Shown: positions 58,470 to 64,000 of the stretch, piece by piece | How positions within the stretch are numbered: the first letter of the stretch is position 1 | How the letters are laid out: every line of letters starts with the position of its first letter | Source: Agapanthus africanus | Taxonomy: Eukaryota; Streptophyta; Magnoliopsida; Asparagales; Amaryllidaceae | Assembly (NCBI GenBank): GCA_030015575.1 | Contig: JASDDO010000019.1 | Coordinates: forward strand, 513,828,986 to 513,892,985 | Direction of reading: 5' to 3' | Length of the DNA: 64,000 nt | The notes under the pieces: model-generated | The model's input: only the letters and a program-made list of their open reading frames with translations | Told to the model about the DNA's origin: nothing | Databases searched by the model: none | Position numbers and translations under genes: made by a program

Positions 58470-59440
58470 CACTACTACAATAAGGGGTTGCCCCTGGATA
58501 AAGGTATTCATTAGGGTAATAAAAGGTTACCCCTATGAATTACTCCGTAGGTCTCCATGGTTGTCTCTACGTTGCCCTACGAATTAATTTAATAATCTTA
58601 AAACGTAATTTGTTATTTGGACCTACGGAGCCGCAAAAGAAGGCCCTACGGTTTAATCCGTAGGGGCATAAATGGGTTATTAATAAAAAAAATAAAGCAC
58701 AGAAAACTCCTCGTTCCCAAAAATTCCTCGCTCTCACTCTCCCGTGCGCGTCTCTCGTCGCCACCGCCCACGCCTCGTCGCCACCGCCCTCCCATGCGCG
58801 CCTCATCGTCCCCGACATCACCGTCGACTTCCTCTTCAACGTCACGAACTCTCTCGTCGTCGACCGACCATCGCCGGCTTAAGGTTAGTAAATTTCATGT
58901 TTTAACTTCTAATTATGTATTTATTTATGTTATTGTTGATTATTGGGTTGCTACTTAGGCTTAGAGTTAAGGTTCGGTTAGGGTTGGGGCTAGGGTTTGG
59001 ATTAGGGTTTAGTGTTCGGTTCAGGAATAGGGTTAGAGTTAGGGTTCGGTTCAGATAGGGTTAGGGTTATGACATGGATTAATCTTTTGGGTGTTCTTTG
59101 AGAAAGTTTCAGCTTGTAACAATTTCTATTTACTATGAAGTTTCCATTTTGAAGTCACTTGTCACTTGTTAAAACATGATGGTGGGATGCTAATTTTTTG
59201 GTTTGGGGTTAGGGTTAGGGTTAGGTTTAGGGTTAGGGTTAATTAGGTAGGGTTAAGGCTAGGGCTAGTCAGGATTAATTAGGTAAAATTGGGTAGGTGA
59301 TGATTAGGGTTAGGGTTAATTAGATTAATTAGGGTTAATTTTGGTTTGGGATAAAGTTAATTTGGGTAGGGGTTTGGGTGATGATTAGAGTTAGGTTGAT
59401 TTGGGTTAGGGTTTGGGCTACGGTTAATTTGGGTTAATTA
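58470..59440 (+). mobile_element. K2: left end of a second CACTA transposon
   Basis: Starts CACTACTACAATAAGGGG. At least four subterminal repeats of the K1 type follow (for example CCTACGGTTTAATCCGTAGG near 58645). A Ser/Thr/Arg-rich, C-rich stretch (58720-58880) ends at a possible splice donor (AAG|GTTAGT), which looks like a first exon. GGGTTAG-rich sequence follows. The rest is cut off by the LTR stub and C4. Confidence 0.65.
58960..59440. repeat. Degenerate telomere-like repeats in K2
   Basis: Runs of GGTTAG and GGGTTAG-type units mixed with GGGTTTGG, GGGCTAGG and GGTTCGG variants, in blocks 58965-59070 and 59200-59440. They lie after the probable splice donor of K2. Degeneracy and location argue against a true chromosome end. 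Confidence 0.6.
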
Positions 59441-59485
59441 TGTAGGGTTGTTAGGCACACGCACAAGGGTCTACGAGGCATCAAC
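59441..59485 (-). repeat. 45 bp stub of a C1-type LTR
   Basis: TGTAGGGTTGTTAGGCAC followed by GCACAAGGGTCTACGAGGC and ATCAAC aligns with the start of the C1 LTR (18258 on). C4 then begins at once. So C4 entered the LTR of another copia copy whose rest is to the right, outside the window. The candidate duplication is TCAAC. Confidence 0.7.
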
Positions 59486-61700
59486 TGTAGGGTTCCTAGG
59501 CACCCTAATGAGGTCTCGCAAGGCATCGAACATGCCAATTTCAAATTTAACGGTGCCGAGAAACCCTAACAAGGACCGTTGGCTAGATGTCTAGGCGAAA
59601 ATGCAAACTAGTTAACACTTAACTAAGAGATACGGAAATACAACCTTTGTAGATCCGGTTCTCCACCTCCATAGCTCCGCAATGAAGTCTCCTCGCTGTC
59701 CATAACAAGTCCCGGGCTCTAGCGTCGGCTTCATCGGAGAATGGACGGGCTAGGTCATCGATGTCCATGCCGAAGATGATCAACGTCGAGGCATCGCTAA
59801 ATTAAGCTCCACCTTCACCAAGTCATGAAAACTTGTGAAGGAAACACACTCTACTACTTGGCAAGAGGTAGAGGATGAAAAAATAGGAAATGGGTTCAAT
59901 TTAGAATTAGATTTCTCACTCTTTATCATCAATCACCATTGACGACCTCAAGGTTTTCTTCTTGAGTTCAAGGAAGAAGAAGAAGAAAAATGATATGATA
60001 AGTTATTTAAAAAGAAAAGAATAATCCATTCTTATCATAACATTAACCATGGTAATGTGTAGAGAATCAATCATGGTTAAAGTAATGGTTAGGGTCAAGC
60101 TAGAGACAAAATGGTCACTTAGTCAAAGTGTTCATGAAGCTTCATAATCCATCCAAAGAAAGCCACCATTTAATCTTTATGCAAATCATTTTCCAAAAAG
60201 AATAAATAGATAAATAAATGAATATGGAAATAGTAAACCCTAACCATTTCATTAACCAAGGTTTAATTCTTTACACTTAACCAAAAGGCATGTATCATCA
60301 AACATGATACAAGCAAGTGCACAAAATCATATCGCATATGCAATGCGCACATCCGAGTGAGAAAATCCATTTAAAGTGAACCGATACTAGTTAATGCAAA
60401 GTAATATATCAAATATATAATTATGCATTAAATAATTAAATCAACACTTGATTCAATGATCCGGTCATGTCGCACACAACCGACTAGTATACAATGTATC
60501 GTCTTATCGAATCAATCCTTGATTCGATAACTAGGTTATATCGCATACAACCATTCGACACATTCATCGCGAGAATGGAATACGGTATCACATACACGTA
60601 TTATTCTCGGTTCCGCACATATCTCATATGCGCTCCTATTTCGTTTCGCTTGAGCCAGGAAACCTCTGTGTAGGACTCTAAAAACTCGTCAATACGCCGG
60701 CAGCAGGTGATGATCATATCAAGCACCCACAAGCCGCAAGCGGTCTGCTAAACGTAACGGCCACCCGGGTATTGAGCGATCTGAAAATCGACGAGCAAGC
60801 CCGCTCACACTCCAGTGAATCCAACCAGTAACACTACCGTACACTCCGGTCTGATCGTCTGATATGTCGCATATCTCGCCTAGGGGTGGTAAACGTCAGA
60901 CCCCAATAGCTCAATAAGTCGTGTCGATATGAGGTCTATAACCATTCGAGATACTACTGGTAACACTTACCAGTAAATCTCAGCAACCCTGGCCAGGGAT
61001 TTCCTGTTATAGCCAATCGAACACAGCGCAACATCTACTCCCTATACCGGGAGAGACGAATCCCCTCCTATCGCTCATTGCCTCCATGTGACTCGGGACT
61101 GTACCCAAAAACCACCTTTTTGCACGCCCTCTTGGACGTGGTAGATGGAAATCAAAGCACAGTGGGAACCACACAAGACTCTATGACGATCTCGGGTCAA
61201 CAGACTACTCTGTACTAGTGTCACCAGAGAACTGCCATCTGACGTGAGGTATAATACCATCTGGGAGTTCTCGGCGAGTCCGTCCAGTGTACCCAGTCTC
61301 TACTGAGCACCCGTATATCATCTCTGATGTCAAACACCAATGGATATGGGATCATCCATCCCCCATCTGTATGGGTCGAGAAGGTATACGCTAGTCTACT
61401 CTGGTATATCGATGCCCCGTCTCGATACACCCACGACTAGGGACTTTGAAGGATGTACTTATAGACTACCATGTCCCTACTAGTATGATCCGCATCATAG
61501 TCCAGGTAGTCAAGTACACATCCTAAGGGCTTTACCAACATGTAACAGAGAGACAAACAGTGTACACGTTAAGGTAAAGATCAAGCAGATAGCATACTAT
61601 CATGTCGAGCAAGAAAGTCCTCCCTATATACGTCCAAGCATCCACTACAATATACATCCTATGTATAGTAATGGCCTCTAGGGCATACATATAACTAACA
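59486..61700 (-). repeat. C4 3' LTR (2215 bp)
   Basis: The plus strand begins TGTAGGGTTCCTAGG and ends ATATAACTAACA. It is followed by the inverse PPT ATCTCCCACTT, fixing the minus orientation. It aligns with C2 21181-23406 over its whole length. Confidence 0.93.
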
Positions 61701-62284
61701 ATCTCCCACTTGCACTAGGGCCATCTGTAGCAGTGGTTGTAGTATCTCATACTCAACCATCCCATAAAAGTCTCTCTCTGGGAACAGGCCTTTGTGAGTG
61801 GATCCGCTGTGTTGTCCTCTGAGTCTACTCTCCAAACCTCGATCCCCTGGAGATCAACCATCTCCATGATCAGGTGATACTGCCTTAGAATATGTCTGGA
61901 TCACTGATGGGACGGACGTTCCTTGGCATAAGCCACAACTCCATTGTCTCACAATGGTAGGAACATAGTTCATCTCGAGAACCATTATACATCCAAACAG
62001 CCTCTTTGGTAGCATCTTTAGTAGCGATGTATCCTGCCTTTATCGTCTAGTATGTTACGGTATCTAGCTTGGAACTCTTCCAACATACCGTCCCTTTACT
62101 GAGGGTAAAGACAATGCCTGTGACTGACATTCAGTCGTCTTTATCACCCTGGAACATTTCCAGTGATTCTCCCCAGGATCAATTGATACTATCTCACTAC
62201 AGCTAGTGAGTATCCTAACATCCATTTAGATCTATCTCATAGATCCAAAATCCAGGATTTAGGAGGTATCACTTTGATCTTATA

Positions 62285-62540
62285 TGGAGAATTATGGTGA
62301 TAAGCGGAGACTGACCGAGCGTAGCATAGGAAACTCCTTCCCTATCAAGAGTATGTCATCCACGTACTCTACGAGGATCATCACCATACTCCCTACTACC
62401 TTTTTGTATATACAAGGTTCATCTACCATTTTGATGATGTCAAACTCTCTGACTACTTCATCAAAACAGATGTTCCAACTCCGCGATGCCTACTTTATCC
62501 TATAAAGCATCTTGCACACGTTTCCGCTGCTCCCACTGTC
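62285..62540 (-). pseudogene. C4 reverse transcriptase remnant
   Basis: The minus frame encodes a VEYVDDILLIGKEFPML block as in C1, with the DEPCI-type segment before it interrupted by a stop. The catalytic YVDD is intact but the domain is not. Confidence 0.7.
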
Positions 62541-63099
62541 TACGAAGCCCTCTGGCTGTGTACTTATAGACGCTTTCTTCCAAATCATTATTTAGAAAAG
62601 CAGTCATGACACCCAACCACCAGATATCGTAGTCATGGTATGTAGCCGTGGCAAGTAGGATCTGGATGGACTTAAGCATAGCTACTTAGAAAAGGTTTCA
62701 TCATCATCCATACCTGGTCAATGATGTAGACCTTTAACAAGTCTAGCTTTGAAAGTCTCAACTCTTCTATGTACACCAAGTAATCTTCTCAAGATATACT
62801 TGCTCCTGATGGGGATTTAACCCTTCAGATATAGCAACCAAAGTCCATACTTTGTTGGTGTATAAGGATTCCATCTCAGATCGCTAAACATCCAGCCATT
62901 CTTACAGAGTCTCACTCCTGATGGCCAGCTCGAAACTAGTTGGGTCATCATCTCATGATGCAATCCTCGCTCCCACTGTCATAGAGAAACCGAAGTATCT
63001 CTCAAGTGGGTGAGGAACCCTTCTAGATCGGCGGAGAGGCTGAGGTTCGTTGGAATCTACTGAATCCTTTGGTTCTACCAAATCATCTGCTGTAGTTTT

Positions 63100-63985
63100 G
63101 TATAGCTGGAACATTTCCAGTTCTACATAACTAACCTTGCCTCGAGATTGTCCGGATTATGCTTTTAGACATAGCCCGGAAAACCCCAAATCTTAATCAA
63201 CTTAAGATATTGGCTCTTCCCTTTCCATATCACATATGAAGCGGTAGGCAACTGATTTGATTGGAACCCTATTCAATAGGTATGCAGCTTCTCAAGTGCA
63301 TAACTCCCAAAAGGAAATAGGTAACTCAGTAGTACTCATCATAGAGCACACCTTATCATATAGGGTGTGTTTGCTCCACCCCGATATACCATCGTGCTAT
63401 GGTGTATACAGAGAAGTAATGCTGAGAGAGAATCTCATTCTCCTTTAGAATAGTCCAGGAATTTCCGTGCTCAAGTATTCTCCTCCTTGATCACATCAAT
63501 GGACATAATACTTATACCCGTATATTGGTTCTCTACTTCTAACTTATATTCTGTGAATATCTCAAAAGGTTCGGACTTGTGTTTCAACAGGAACATAGGT
63601 CTGAATCTTGAGAGATCATCAGAGAATGTAATGAAGTACAAAGAACCGGTCTTGGCATGTGTAGACAGGGGACCTTACATACATCAGCATGTATCATCCC
63701 AAGAGTTTACTAACTCTTTCTCTGTTTCCAATAAACAGAACTATGGTCATCTTATCTTTGTGACATGACTGGCGAGTTTCACAAGATGTAAATTCAAACT
63801 GATTTAAATATGCATCTACATGTAACTTCAGCTAGTCGGGTCGCATTGATATGACCTAGTCTACAATGCCTCAAGAAGGATTCATTCATTTCTGAACTCT
63901 TCCTCTTGTGTGTGTTCCGTATACTAAGAATTGTAGTTTGATTTAGAACATTAATGCTTTTAGATAACGTGCCTGAACCGATCAA
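63100..63985 (-). pseudogene. C4 integrase and pre-integrase remnants
   Basis: 63794-63985 encodes KRKSSEMNESFLRHCRLGHI and NATRLAEV, the pre-integrase zinc region, nearly the same as in C2. Integrase pieces with frame changes follow toward lower coordinates. Together with C1 and C2 it shows that the decay pattern was present before the copies spread. Confidence 0.65.
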
Positions 63986-64000
63986 CCTTTGATATAGGAA

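Larger units (their letters stand above)
59486..64000 (-). mobile_element. C4: Ty1/copia LTR retrotransposon, partial
   Basis: Minus-strand element seen from its 3' end: LTR 59486-61700, PPT 61701-61711, RNase H/RT relics, integrase and pre-integrase relics to the window end. The internal order and decay match C1 and C2. The LTR is closest to that of C2. PBS and 5' LTR are outside the window. Confidence 0.9.

Noticed and set aside
58960..59440. True chromosome end or telomere
   Set aside because: Units are degenerate and followed by further transposons; at most an interstitial telomere-like repeat.

Overview
This window looks like intergenic DNA from a flowering plant with a large, repeat-rich genome. 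Almost every base can be assigned to a transposable element: plant-type Ty3/gypsy (Tat-like and Athila-like), Ty1/copia and CACTA. I see no intact host gene, rRNA, tRNA or CRISPR array. The species cannot be fixed from the sequence. In the text below I use T1 for the Tat-like element, C1 to C4 for copia elements, A1 and A2 for Athila-type elements, and K1 and K2 for CACTA elements.

Layout. 1-8475: T1, minus strand, cut by the window start. It has gag, protease, reverse transcriptase (RT) and two RNase H-like domains in one long frame broken by three stop codons, then a primer-binding site (PBS) and a 1.4 kb LTR carrying a G-box array. T1 sits 13 bp inside the LTR of C1. 8476-20452: C1, a copia element on the minus strand. 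One of its LTRs is also split by a solo Athila-like LTR, A2 (10340-11996, target-site duplication GTATA). 20453-21180 and 41632-43921: two halves of an older, poorly recognisable repeat. 21181-41626: C2, copia, plus strand (duplication ATCAT), split by C3 (23924-33948, duplication CTAAG). 43968-44386: a piece of an A2-type LTR. 44387-56310: the right part of K1, with a decayed multi-exon gene, subterminal repeats and a CACTA end. It is split by A1 (47126-55257, duplication AGGGT), an Athila-type element that keeps gag and protease but has lost RT and integrase. 56311-58469: unassigned. 58470-59440: left end of a second CACTA element, K2, with telomere-like GGGTTAG repeats. 59441-59485: a 45 bp LTR stub. 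59486-64000: C4, copia, minus strand, running off the window.

How the parts relate. The copia copies C1, C2 and C4 share the same decayed pol but keep well-formed LTRs, PBSs and polypurine tracts (PPTs). They look like a non-autonomous family moved by proteins supplied elsewhere. C3 is a related subfamily with nearly identical LTRs, so it is the youngest datable insertion.

The most interesting signals are regulatory or RNA-structural. GC-rich palindromes (CCGCGG type) lie about 185-270 bp after the PBS in C1, C2, C3 and A1, which belong to two superfamilies, and similar ones lie in two Athila-type LTRs. Small hairpin-like motifs occur three times in each copia leader. T1 has a five-copy CACGTG array next to a TATA box. 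A1 landed at the splice acceptor of the K1 gene.
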